From contig CAMHEL010000011.1 of assembly GCA_946184125.1 (NCBI GenBank), forward strand, positions 1 to 49,879: a DNA stretch of 49,879 nucleotides, read 5' to 3'. Of this stretch, positions 20,944 through 30,383 are shown in pieces. The notes below the pieces were generated by a model. The model did no database searches. It was not told the DNA's origin and was given only the letters and a program-made list of their open reading frames with translations. Numbering within the stretch: the stretch's first letter is position 1; each line of letters begins with the position of its first letter. This stretch comes from an uncultured Prevotellaceae bacterium (GTDB taxonomy: Bacteria; Bacteroidota; Bacteroidia; Bacteroidales; Bacteroidaceae). The position numbers and the translations under genes were made by a program.

Positions 20944-21411
20944 TCAAAGGCCGACGCCCTTTAGTTTCTGCACATCCTCCGGGCTGATGTCGCCAGAGAT
21001 TTGCACGAGTGCGCACTCATCGGCCTCGATGCTGATGATGAGCATCTCGGTGACTTTCTCTCCTTTTGTTTTGACGAGAATTTGTGCTTTCTCGCCGCCA
21101 TCGTTGCTGTTCACCATCTGTTCATATCCCTTTTTCGAAAGGTCTTTCACTTTATTTTCAAACTGTGCTTTCAGTTGGCTGTCGTTTTCTATGGAGAGGA
21201 TGCGAATGGAGTCGATTTTCTTCATCAAATCCCCACCTTTCCCTTCTTTGGCAGCACCTGCAGCAAGTCCCATCATGGTTTTGGGGATGTCGACGAACTC
21301 TACGTTGGGCTTGTCTTTGAACTCATTGAAGATGTCGTCGACCGACTGTGCCATTGCGCTGGTAGCCGTGGAGATGAGCAAAACCAGCATCAGAATCATG
21401 TTCTTTTTCAT
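20944..21411 (-). CDS. DUF4252 exported protein, copy 1
   Basis: The 155-residue protein starts at ATG 21411 (MKKNMILMLVLLISTATSAM then AQ); an extension to 21447 was rejected because the signal peptide fits the inner start. The mature part reads SVDDIFNEFKDKPNVEFVDI and ends IISIEADECALVQISGDISP. It is the first gene of the operon DUF4252-DUF4252-sigma-anti-sigma-DUF4252. No good primary-sigma promoter is seen upstream: a CTTTG lies near 21450-21460 but has no matching TA or TTTG. The operon may therefore depend on its own ECF factor, which is an inference. Confidence 0.82.
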   Translation of the reverse strand: MKKNMILMLVLLISTATSAMAQSVDDIFNEFKDKPNVEFVDIPKTMMGLAAGAAKEGKGGDLMKKIDSIRILSIENDSQLKAQFENKVKDLSKKGYEQMVNSNDGGEKAQILVKTKGEKVTEMLIISIEADECALVQISGDISPEDVQKLKGVGL

Positions 21412-21543
21412 GTGATGTAATCGTTTAGTGGTTAAAATAATCATCAAAGACGGGCATTAATGCAAGCGCCTTCATTTATTCAGACGATAGAAAGGGTGGA
21501 AGTGTTGCAAGGAAGAGGGATTTTTTTTCGTTTCGGGGCGAGT

Positions 21544-24500
21544 TTACGACGGTCGACGCCAGCGTCCGGTCAGGCTGCATCGCGCTGGTGAAGGCGCCAT
21601 CGCTCGACTGCTACGTCTCGTTGTAGCTGATGGCGGCGTCACGCCCTGCCACTCCTGGGTGGCGTTGGCGGCGGTCACCTCGTCGTCGCTCGACATACGG
21701 TCCTGGACAGCGGAGGCATACTCGGCGAACGACTCGTCGCTCATGTCCATCGACTCCTTCAGCGCGGTCATCATCCGCTGGCCCTCGATGTCCAGGCCGG
21801 CCTGCACCTCCACGCCGCTGCTGTTGAGCTTGCTGCCCTTCACACGTAGGTTCTTCGACAGCATGCGCTCGAGCTCCTTCAGCTGGTGGTCAACCATCAT
21901 GTCAACCACCTTCTCGGCCTCCTTGGTGATGTCCTCACGCCCGGCGGCGCGGTTCACCATGCCCATCAGGCGGCTCACCTCGTAGGGCGAGAAACCGGTG
22001 TACAGGCCGCTGCCCATCATCAGGCGCGCCAGACGCACGATGCTGTCAACAGTCCCCCTGTCGTACTCACGCTGCAGCGCCATCGCCTGGCGCAGCTTCT
22101 GAAGGTTACCGCCGATGCTGCGCATGGCCTCCACACGGTGCGACACGTTGTCGCTGTTCTTCTGCGCCAGCTCCGTCAGTCCCTTCGATATCATCTCGTC
22201 AAGCGTCATGCGCCCTGCGTCGTAGTCCTCCGTTTCCTCTACATCGGGGTCGATGTCGAAACGCGGCGGGGCATCGTCCAGAACAGTGGTGTCGCCCTTT
22301 GCTGCCCTGTCATACCACTGGCGGGCGTAGTTGCAGTCATCAATCAGTTCCTCAAAGTACCTCCGTGCCTCTTCACTGGTGCTGTTGTCACGGGCTTCGT
22401 ACAATTTCGGCTGCACAAAGTCAAGGTATTCGTTGACTCTGGCACTGCCGTATAAAGCATTCCTTAAGTCTATCTCCCTGCCCTGGTCGGAGTCAGTAGA
22501 GAGAATCCCCATCCTGAAGTCCTTGCTGCCAACATCTCCATACCATTTGTTGAGCGCTCCCCTGACCCTGCCGAGCACCTGGTACGTCCACATAGCGGCC
22601 TGCGCCTGCGACGTGAAACGTTCCGGCACCTTGATTGACTGCACGTACTTCTTCACGTCTGGCAGGTTTACACGTTCCCTATCGGCACCAGTGCCGAAGT
22701 TCAAGCCAACGGAATCAGACGCATTGTCCCCGTTCTCCTGATCGGGTTGGTTGTTCTGAATTTCGCCATTGTTGTTCTGTTCATCCAATTTGGCTGATTC
22801 TTCCAATAAAAACTTGTCTGGATATTTGGCTCTTTTAATTCCCTTTAGTAATTTTGTAATTGGAATAGTATTATCGGACAAGCGGGTAGGATCGGATTCA
22901 ACGACCTCGTGATGACCATCCGATAGTGCTATTTCTTTTAGTTCATAGAAATGAGGATTATTTTTGTTTGATCCTTTCTGCTCTACAACAAACAATTTGA
23001 CTCTGTAGTTTTTGTTATCGATATTTACTGCTCCATACATTATATGCATCAACGATGTAGGTGAAACCACGCTTATGTCCCTTTTCCCGTCTTCTTTCTT
23101 TACAATGAGATCTGGATAAATCTCTGTGTCAACAGAATTTTTTATTATGTCTTTTATTTTTAAGAGAGCCGAAACGTAAATGTCAGCACTAACTCCATTT
23201 AATACAGACTTCCTAATATGGCCTCTGTCTGCTAATTGTCCTATAGAGGACTTGCTAACATAAACAACACCGCCCTCTACATTTACATCTCCTGTCAAGC
23301 CATGCTCAACGGCATATTTCTCTATTGTGCGTTTCTTTTTAGTCTCAGGAAGCGACAAATCAAACGGATGCAATTTTCCATCTTCCATCCTTTCCACCTT
23401 CACTACAGTCACATTCTTCTCATTCAGGCCTGGCATAACAATGCCTTTTTCTTTTATGACTCTTGAGTGTACTTCATCAAACTCCTCATTTGTTTTGGCA
23501 AAAGCGAACTTCACCTGCCCGCTCTTCTTACCCTGGCTCTTCACCCACTCCTCATAGGCGGGAATGGCTGACTTGCCGGCATTGCCCTTCTCAGGCGGGC
23601 CAATCCTCACGCCAAGTTTCACAAGCTCTTCGCGCAGGCTCGGCGTCACCACGTTGAACGGAACCTCGATGTCGAGTCCATCCAACTGCTGGGCGATCAT
23701 CCTGGCCACCTCAGAGTCATCCACCTTGCCTTTCACCTTCGCCCATCGGCTCAAGGTGACGGTGCGCTGGCGGTCAGCAGGAAGGGCGTTGTTCACCGTG
23801 CCCGACTTCCATGGGGTGTCGCCAACAGCGTCCTTCGCGTATGGCGCCTGGTATCCGTCGCTAAGCTCACTCTCGGGCACCTCCACCTCGACCACCACCA
23901 GGTTCGGGCGTTTCCAGGCGGAGGAGAACTGGTCGTTCATCCCGCTGGTCGACGTGTGGAAATACGGATTGTATGCAGCCCAGATATCATCGCCGTTGTC
24001 CTTCTTCAACCTGAATTTCAACGTTCCTGTGCCTGTCTCACTGTCTTTGATGTAGCGCACTTTGCCAGGAACGATTTCCACGGAACCCTTTCCTTTCTTC
24101 GCATCCAGCGCAGCCATGGCCGCCTTCTGCTCTTCGGTGAACTCAAACGGTGTCTCGTCGCTGCGTTCCCACACTCCGGGCTCGGTCGGCTCACGAAGCT
24201 TGCCGTCAACCTTCACCGACATCGGAGGATACAATTTGCCGTCTATCTCCACCATGGCGCGATAGCGTGTCACCTTCGGCCCCTTCTCCAGACGTTCTAT
24301 CTCCTCAGGGTCCTCGACAATACTGAACTTGGCCTTCGAGGTCGAAAGCTCTTCCTCGCTCGCATCATCAAGCACTTTACTCTCTTCGGTTATTTCATCC
24401 TCACCCAACGAGAACTTCACGCCTCCGCCCTTCTTCGTAGGTTGCTGTCCTGCTTCAGTCCGCAGCGCCTGCTCCCTTGCCTCCCGCTCGGCCTTCAGTC

Positions 24501-24678
24501 TCTCCTTGGCCTCTTCCTGGGCACGGACCTTCTCCTCGTGCGCCTTCATCTGCGCCTTGTACATCGCATCGGTGGCAGCGGCAGTCTCCTTGTGGCGCTG
24601 CACGGCGCTGACCTTGCCCTCCTGCGGTTCCTCACCCTCGGCATAGTCGAGCACGAATCCCTCGTAGTCGGGCCTCGG
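21544..24678 (-). pseudogene. Relic of a phage/integrative-element large polyvalent protein
   Basis: About 1,040 residues are open on the minus strand, but neither end looks native. At the 5' side, the coding-like part (RPRPDYEGFVLDYAEGEEPQ) begins exactly where a 91-bp intergenic repeat starts, so any start codon lies in foreign sequence. A charged helical segment (about 50-110) leads to an ART/RES-like looking region (KVTRYRAMVEIDGKLYPPMS, YNPYFHTSTSGMNDQFSSAW). An AT-rich cassette follows (about 22,760-23,490), with QLADRGHIRKSVLNGVSADI and MHIMYGAVNIDNKNYRVKLF, resembling BECR-type nuclease and LPD3-like modules of phage proteins. The rest is a long helical domain. After EWQG the frame turns into Arg/Ser-rich residues, while another frame reads DAAISYNET then TAG, indicating a frameshift. 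It sits alone between two operons with no phage neighbours. Confidence 0.68.
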
Positions 24679-24769
24679 TCGGATTTTTGCACTATCTTTG
24701 CATAAGATAGGCTGCACCTCGGGAATGAAAATAAAAACTTCCGTTTTTATTTTGCATTCCACTCGGTTT
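24679..24769. repeat. 91-bp intergenic direct repeat, copy 1
   Basis: This copy is identical to 24824-24914 except for one base (C at 24741, G at 24886), with a period of 145 bp. It contains TATCTTTGCATAAGATA (a -7-like box within an inverted repeat) and the hairpin AAAATAAAAAC / GTTTTTATTTT. Its left edge coincides with the truncated 5' end of the polyvalent-protein relic. Confidence 0.88.
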
Positions 24770-24789
24770 GGATAAAATCCTCACGCTCG

Positions 24790-24813
24790 AAAAAGCAAAA
24801 TCATTTGCTTTTT
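24790..24813. repeat. Inverted repeat between the two 91-bp copies
   Basis: A 10-bp perfect stem, AAAAAGCAAA (24790-24799) and TTTGCTTTTT (24804-24813), encloses the loop ATCA. It could be a terminator-like or recombination-prone structure in the 54-bp spacer between the repeats. Confidence 0.6.
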
Positions 24814-24823
24814 GCTCACTTAT

Positions 24824-24914
24824 TCGGATTTTTGCACTATCTTTGCATAAGATAGGCTGCACCTCGGGAATGAAAATAAAAACTTGCGTTTTTATTTTGC
24901 ATTCCACTCGGTTT
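24824..24914. repeat. 91-bp intergenic direct repeat, copy 2
   Basis: This is the second copy of the repeat at 24679-24769 (90 of 91 bases identical). It supplies the TTTG part of the yfhO promoter at its right end. The motif CACTATCTTTGCA occurs in both copies and a third time just downstream at about 24916-24928. Confidence 0.88.
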
Positions 24915-24926
24915 ACACTATCTTTG
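24896..24926 (+). promoter_or_regulatory. Promoter of yfhO-fkp
   Basis: TTTG (24896-24899), a 19-bp spacer and TATCTTTG (24919-24926) match the Bacteroidetes consensus. The leader to the ATG at 25042 would be about 110 nt; I see no riboswitch in it. Confidence 0.68.
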
Positions 24927-25041
24927 CACTCGTTACCACCTTCTTCTGCGCTTTTGGGCGGGATTGAGGTGCGCTTTGGCTTGTCATTAGGCCATCTATT
25001 TTCCTTCTTTCTCAGATAGATAATCGAAAAAGCAACAAGAT

Positions 25042-27543
25042 ATGGAAAAATTTAAGAAATGTCTTCCCGACCTCATAGCAGTGCTGGTATTTGCAGTTAT
25101 TGCATTTGCCTATTTCTTCCCTGCCGACTTCGAGGGTCGAATTCTTTATCAACATGACACCTCAGCTGGCCGTGGTGCTGGTCAGGAGGCCCGTGAATAC
25201 TATCAGAGGACAGGCGAGCGCACCCGCTGGACCAACGCCCTTTTCGGTGGCATGCCCACCTACCAGACCTCCCCTTCCTACACGAGCACCGACGGCCTCA
25301 CCCAGGTGGTCAACGCCTATCATCTGTGGCTGCCCGACAACGTCTGGTATGTGTTTGTCTATCTGCTGGGGTTCTACATTCTTCTGCGTGCCTTTGACTT
25401 CCGTCAGTCGCTCGCGGCCCTTGGCGCCATCGTCTGGGCATTCTCCAGTTATTTCTTCATCATCATCGCCGCCGGCCATATCTGGAAGGTGTGGGCCCTC
25501 GCCTACCTTCCTCCCATGATAGCGGGCCTGGTGTGGGCCTACCGAGGGAAGTATTTCTGGGGTTTTGCCGTCACCGCCCTTTTCACCGCCTTCGAGGTGA
25601 ATGCCAACCATGTGCAGATGACCTATTATTACCTTTTTATAATAGTACTGATGATTGTGGCATTCTTTGTCGATGCCCTCCGCAAGCACGAGATGTTGCG
25701 TTTCCTCAAGGCCTCAGCCGTCTGCGCCGTAGCCGCCCTGATAGGCATCTGCGTCAACCTGTCGAATCTCTACCATACCTGGCAATACTCCAAGGAGACG
25801 ATGCGTGGCAAGAGCGAGTTGGTGAAGGAGAACAGTTCCAACCAGACCGACAGCGGTCTGGAGCGCGACTACATCACCCAGTGGAGCTATGGAATAGGTG
25901 AGACATGGACGCTGCTCGTGCCCAATGCCAAGGGCGGAGCCTCAGTGCCTCTTGCCGCCAACCAGAAAGCCATGGAGAAAGCCAACCCGATGTACTATAA
26001 CATCTTCGGCCAGATAAGCCAATACTGGGGCGAGCAGCCCGGCACCAGCGGTCCGGTATATGTCGGCGCCTTTGTCTGCCTGCTTTTCATCCTTGGTCTT
26101 TTCATCGTGCGCGGCCCCATGAAATGGGCTTTGTTGGCAGCCACGCTCATCTCCATACTCCTCTCTTGGGGCAAGAATTTCATGGGTCTCACCGATTTCT
26201 TCATCGACCACTTCCCCATGTATTCCAAATTCCGCACCGTAGCGTCGATTCTCGTCATCGCCGAGTTCACCATTCCTCTTCTCGCCATGCTTGCGTTGAA
26301 GAAGATTACCGACAGTCCCTACTTTCTCAAGAAGAACCTCAAAGCCCTCTACGCCAGTTTCATCCTTGTTGGCGGTGCCTGCCTTCTGATGGCCGTAGCG
26401 CCCGGTCTTTTCTTCAGCGACTTCGTCTCCTCGTCGGAAATGCAAGCCCTGAGCCAATTCCCCGCCGACCAGCTCAACCCCCTTTTGGGCAACCTTCGTG
26501 AAGTAAGGCAGTCCATTCTCACCTCCGATGCATGGCGCTCCTTCGCCATCGTCCTCATTGGTTTCATCGTCCTCCTCGTCTACCAGACGAAGAAGCTCAA
26601 GACCCTCTATATGGTCCTCGTCCTCGCCGCCCTCTGCCTGGTTGACATGTGGGCCGTCAACAAGCGTTACCTCTACGACGACATGTTCGTCGACAAGAGC
26701 CGGAAGGAGCTTCCCCAGCCGAAGACGGCAGCCGACGAGAGCATCCTCCAGGACAAGAGTCTGGACTACCGTGTGCTCAACTTCGCCACCAACACGTTCA
26801 ATGAGAACGAGACCTCGTATTACCACAAGAGCGTGGGCGGCTACCATGCCGCAAAGCTACGCCGCTACCAGGAACTGATAGAGGCCCATATCATGCCCGA
26901 GATGCAAGCCGCCATGGGAGCCATTGCACAGACAGGCGGTAACTTTGAGACCATCGCCGGCGACAGCCTCTTCCCTGTCATCAACATGCTCAACGCCAAA
27001 TATTTCATTCTCCCGCTTCAAGACAACCAGACGGCACCTTTGGCCAATCCCTTTGCTTTCGGCAATGCCTGGTTTGTCGACCAAGTGGCCTATGTGAGCA
27101 ATGCCAACGAGGAGCTCGACGGCATGGGCAAGAACGACCTTCGCAAGACCGCCGTGGCAGGAGCCGACATGAAAGCCATTCTCGGCGAGAGCGTCGCCCA
27201 GGACAGTCTGTCGAAAGTCACCATCACCAGCTATGAGCCCAACCACCTCACCTATAATGTAGAATCATCGAAGGGCGGCGTCGTGGTGTTCAGCGAGATA
27301 TACTATCCCGAGTGGACAGCCACCGTCGATGGCGAGAATGTTCCCATCGGCCGTGTCAACTATGTTCTCCGTGCCCTCAACCTAAAGCCCGGCAAGCACG
27401 AGGTGGTGTTCGACTTCCATCCTGCCTCTGTCGCCACCACCGAGACCATCGCCTACATCGCCCTCGCCATCCTTGTGCTCTCACTCATCGGCGGAGGCAT
27501 CATGGAGTGGCGTGGCAGCAAGAAAAAAGACCTGACGCTATGA
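25042..27543 (+). CDS. YfhO-family polytopic membrane protein
   Basis: This 833-residue inner-membrane protein starts at ATG 25042. An N-terminal membrane helix (LIAVLVFAVIAFAYFF) is followed by a periplasmic loop with YQHDTSAGRGAGQEAREYY and FGGMPTYQTSPSYTS, and then many helices to about residue 540 (FIIIAAGHIWKVWALAYLPP, FTAFEVNANHVQMTYYYLF). The C-terminal 250 residues form a soluble region ending with a final helix (TIAYIALAILVLSLIGGGIM) and a basic tail. YfhO proteins resemble GT-C glycosyltransferases and are linked to glycosylation of cell-wall polymers or lipids. Its ATGA overlap with fkp suggests a role in transfer of fucose-containing glycans, which is an inference from coupling only. 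Confidence 0.88.
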   Translation: MEKFKKCLPDLIAVLVFAVIAFAYFFPADFEGRILYQHDTSAGRGAGQEAREYYQRTGERTRWTNALFGGMPTYQTSPSYTSTDGLTQVVNAYHLWLPDNVWYVFVYLLGFYILLRAFDFRQSLAALGAIVWAFSSYFFIIIAAGHIWKVWALAYLPPMIAGLVWAYRGKYFWGFAVTALFTAFEVNANHVQMTYYYLFIIVLMIVAFFVDALRKHEMLRFLKASAVCAVAALIGICVNLSNLYHTWQYSKETMRGKSELVKENSSNQTDSGLERDYITQWSYGIGETWTLLVPNAKGGASVPLAANQKAMEKANPMYYNIFGQISQYWGEQPGTSGPVYVGAFVCLLFILGLFIVRGPMKWALLAATLISILLSWGKNFMGLTDFFIDHFPMYSKFRTVASILVIAEFTIPLLAMLALKKITDSPYFLKKNLKALYASFILVGGACLLMAVAPGLFFSDFVSSSEMQALSQFPADQLNPLLGNLREVRQSILTSDAWRSFAIVLIGFIVLLVYQTKKLKTLYMVLVLAALCLVDMWAVNKRYLYDDMFVDKSRKELPQPKTAADESILQDKSLDYRVLNFATNTFNENETSYYHKSVGGYHAAKLRRYQELIEAHIMPEMQAAMGAIAQTGGNFETIAGDSLFPVINMLNAKYFILPLQDNQTAPLANPFAFGNAWFVDQVAYVSNANEELDGMGKNDLRKTAVAGADMKAILGESVAQDSLSKVTITSYEPNHLTYNVESSKGGVVVFSEIYYPEWTATVDGENVPIGRVNYVLRALNLKPGKHEVVFDFHPASVATTETIAYIALAILVLSLIGGGIMEWRGSKKKDLTL

Positions 27544-30383
27544 TGCGGAAACTCCTCTCGCTGCCCCCCAACCTGGTGGACAGTTTCCATGCCATCACGG
27601 GGCTCTCCACCGACGAGTGGTTCTGCTCCCACGACCCTGTCGACAGCAAGCTCGGCAGTGGCGGTGGCACGGTATGGCTTCTCAGGCAGTGCCATCAGTC
27701 GATGGTCCCCGGCCTTCCCTTCGGCGAATGGTTGGCCACTGAGCGCCGCATCCTGCTTCATGCCGGCGGGCAGAGCCGACGGCTCCCCGCCTACGCCCCC
27801 TCGGGCAAGGTGCTCACCCCCATCCCCGTGTTCCGTTGGGAGCGTGGTCAGCGGCTCAGCCAAGACCTCCTGTCGCTGCAGGTTCCCCTCTACGAGCGCA
27901 TCATGCAGATGGCTCCCGCCCGCCACCACACCATGGTGGTGAGCGGCGACGTGCTCATCCGCTCCACCCAGCCGCTGCCCGTCATCCCCGATGCCGACGT
28001 GGTGTGCTATGGTCTGTGGCTCAACGACGAGACCGCCTCGAAACATGGCGTCTTCGTTGCCGACCGCCAAAGCCCCACCACCCTCAAGATGATGGTGCAG
28101 AAGCCCAGCCTCGAGCAGCTCACCACCCTCCGCCATGCCCATTTCTATCTGGTCGACATCGGTGTGTGGCTGCTCAGCGACAAGGCCGTCAAACTCCTCG
28201 TCGAGCGCAGCGAGAAAGCCGGCGAGCCCACCTACTACGACCTCTATTCCACCTTCGGCTGCGCCCTGGGAACACACCCCACCATCGACGACAGCGACCT
28301 CAACGCCCTCAGCGTGGCCATCCTCCCCCTCCCCGGCGGCGAGTTCTATCACTTCGGCACCAGCCATGAGTTGGTATCCTCGACTCTGCGGATACAAAAC
28401 CTCGTCAACGACCAGCGCGAGATCATGCACCGCTCCCGCAAGCCCCACCCCTCCATCTATGTGCAGAACTCAGAGACCAGGCTTCCCATCACCGAGTCCA
28501 ACTGCAACCTATGGGTGGAGAACAGCTGCATCTCTGAGGGATGGACACTGACACACGACCACATCATCACCGGTGTGCCCGCCAACGACTGGCGTATCGC
28601 GCTGCAGCCAGGCCAGTGCATCGATATCGTGCCCTTGGGCGAACGCCAATGGGTGGTGCGCCCCTACGGTTACAACGATGCCTTCAGGGGAGCCCTCACC
28701 GATGCGGCCACCCTTTTCATCGGACAGAGCTTCGGGCAGTGGGCGGCACGCCGCCAAATCGACCCGTCGGCCATCACCGGAGCCGACGACATCCAGGAAG
28801 CCCACATCTTCCCCGTCGTCGACACCATCAACGACATGGGACTGGTGCTGCGGTGGATGCTCAACGAGCCAGAGCAGCAAGGCGGGCGCATGATATGGCA
28901 GAAGGCCCGGCTGATGAGCGCCGACGAGATATCGTCGGAAGCCAATCTGCTTCGCCTCCACGAGCAGCGCACCGACAACCGCCGGCAGAACTGGCCCTTC
29001 CTGGCCACCAACTACCAGCACAGCATCTTCTACCAAGTAGACCTCGACGATGCCGCCCATGAATTTGAGCGTTTCCACATCGCCGAGCCCCACCCCATCC
29101 CCGACAGCGAGCCGCTTCTCACGCGTATCAGCGATGCCATGTTCCGCTCGCGCCTCCGCACGCTCAAAGGGCTGCCCGATGGCGGCCAGGAGCAGCGTGC
29201 CTTCACCCTGCTCAAAGAAGGCCTCACCGCCTCTGCCCTCAGCGACACCCAGCAGCCCATGAAGTCGGTCTATGCCGACCAGATCGTGTGGGGCAGGTGC
29301 CCCGTCCGCATCGACATCGCCGGCGGTTGGACCGACACCCCACCCTTCTGTCTGATGGAGGGCGGACACGTGGTCAACCTTGCCATAGAGCTGAACGGCC
29401 AGCCCCCCATCCAGACCTACATCAAGCCCAGCGCTGAGCCTCAGATCACCCTGAGGAGCATCGACCTCGGTGCCTCCGAAGTGGTGACGAGCTACGAGCA
29501 ACTCGCCGACTTCCACCATGTAGGGAGTCCGTTCTCCATCCCCAAGGCAGCGCTGGTGCTCGCCGGCTTCCAGCCCGGTTTCTCCAAGACCCGCTACGCC
29601 TCCCTTCGCGAGCAGCTCACCGACTTCGGGTGCGGCATCGAACTCACCCTTCTGTCGGCCATCCCCGCCGGCAGCGGTTTAGGCACCAGCAGCATCCTCG
29701 CCGCCACCGTCCTGGGTGCCCTCAACGACTTCTGCGGTCTGATGTGGGACAAGAATGAGATAGGTCACCGCACCCTTGTCCTCGAGCAGCTGCTCACCAC
29801 TGGCGGCGGATGGCAAGACCAGTTTGGCGGACTGCTTCATGGTGTGAAACTGCTCCAGACCGACCGCGGCGTGGGCCAATGCCCCACCGTGAGATGGCTT
29901 CCCTCCGACATCTACACCCTCCCCGACTACAAGGCCTGCCACCTGCTCTTCTACACCGGCATCACCCGCACAGCGAAGAACATCCTTTCGGAGATCGTTC
30001 GGCGAATGTTCCTCAACGAGCACGACCAATTGCAGATGCTCCGTGAGATGAAGGAGCACGCCACCGACATGTATGAGGCCATCCAGCGCAACGACTTCGA
30101 GCGCATGGGGCATCTTGTCGCCAAGACCTGGCGTCAGAACCAGCGCCTCGACGGGGGGACCAATCCCTCAGAGGTCCGAGCCCTCACTGATATGGTCGAC
30201 GACCTCTGTTTGGGTTATAAGCTGCCTGGCGCGGGTGGTGGCGGCTATCTCTACATGGTAGCCAAAGACCCCGAGGCAGCAGCCCGCATCCGCCAGGTTC
30301 TGCTCGCCAACCGCCTCAACACCAATGCCCGTTTCGTGGACATGTCGCTCAGCACCACCGGCCTACAAGTGAGCCGAAGCTGA
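27540..30383 (+). CDS. fkp: Bifunctional L-fucokinase / L-fucose-1-phosphate guanylyltransferase
   Basis: The 947-residue protein salvages L-fucose in the cytoplasm: ATP phosphorylates it to fucose-1-phosphate, and GTP then gives GDP-L-fucose for capsule and glycoprotein fucosylation. The length fits Bacteroides Fkp (about 950). The N-terminal pyrophosphorylase part contains LGSGGGTVWLL, LHAGGQSRRLPAYAPSGKVL and VVSGDVLIR. The C-terminal GHMP kinase part has WGRCPVRIDIAGGWTDTPPF near 585, the ATP loop AIPAGSGLGTSSI near 705, and KLPGAGGGGYLYMV near 900. The start ATG at 27540 overlaps the yfhO stop (ATGA). It is followed by a 377-bp simple-repeat spacer, so it is the last gene of its operon. 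Confidence 0.94.
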   Translation: MMRKLLSLPPNLVDSFHAITGLSTDEWFCSHDPVDSKLGSGGGTVWLLRQCHQSMVPGLPFGEWLATERRILLHAGGQSRRLPAYAPSGKVLTPIPVFRWERGQRLSQDLLSLQVPLYERIMQMAPARHHTMVVSGDVLIRSTQPLPVIPDADVVCYGLWLNDETASKHGVFVADRQSPTTLKMMVQKPSLEQLTTLRHAHFYLVDIGVWLLSDKAVKLLVERSEKAGEPTYYDLYSTFGCALGTHPTIDDSDLNALSVAILPLPGGEFYHFGTSHELVSSTLRIQNLVNDQREIMHRSRKPHPSIYVQNSETRLPITESNCNLWVENSCISEGWTLTHDHIITGVPANDWRIALQPGQCIDIVPLGERQWVVRPYGYNDAFRGALTDAATLFIGQSFGQWAARRQIDPSAITGADDIQEAHIFPVVDTINDMGLVLRWMLNEPEQQGGRMIWQKARLMSADEISSEANLLRLHEQRTDNRRQNWPFLATNYQHSIFYQVDLDDAAHEFERFHIAEPHPIPDSEPLLTRISDAMFRSRLRTLKGLPDGGQEQRAFTLLKEGLTASALSDTQQPMKSVYADQIVWGRCPVRIDIAGGWTDTPPFCLMEGGHVVNLAIELNGQPPIQTYIKPSAEPQITLRSIDLGASEVVTSYEQLADFHHVGSPFSIPKAALVLAGFQPGFSKTRYASLREQLTDFGCGIELTLLSAIPAGSGLGTSSILAATVLGALNDFCGLMWDKNEIGHRTLVLEQLLTTGGGWQDQFGGLLHGVKLLQTDRGVGQCPTVRWLPSDIYTLPDYKACHLLFYTGITRTAKNILSEIVRRMFLNEHDQLQMLREMKEHATDMYEAIQRNDFERMGHLVAKTWRQNQRLDGGTNPSEVRALTDMVDDLCLGYKLPGAGGGGYLYMVAKDPEAAARIRQVLLANRLNTNARFVDMSLSTTGLQVSRS

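Noticed and set aside
24692..24907. 71-codon minus-strand frame in the direct repeats
   Set aside because: Its repeated peptide is just the translation of the two 91-bp intergenic copies.
24927..25041. Riboswitch or structured leader before yfhO
   Set aside because: No known aptamer pattern or strong nested stems were recognised by eye; an Infernal search would be needed to say more.
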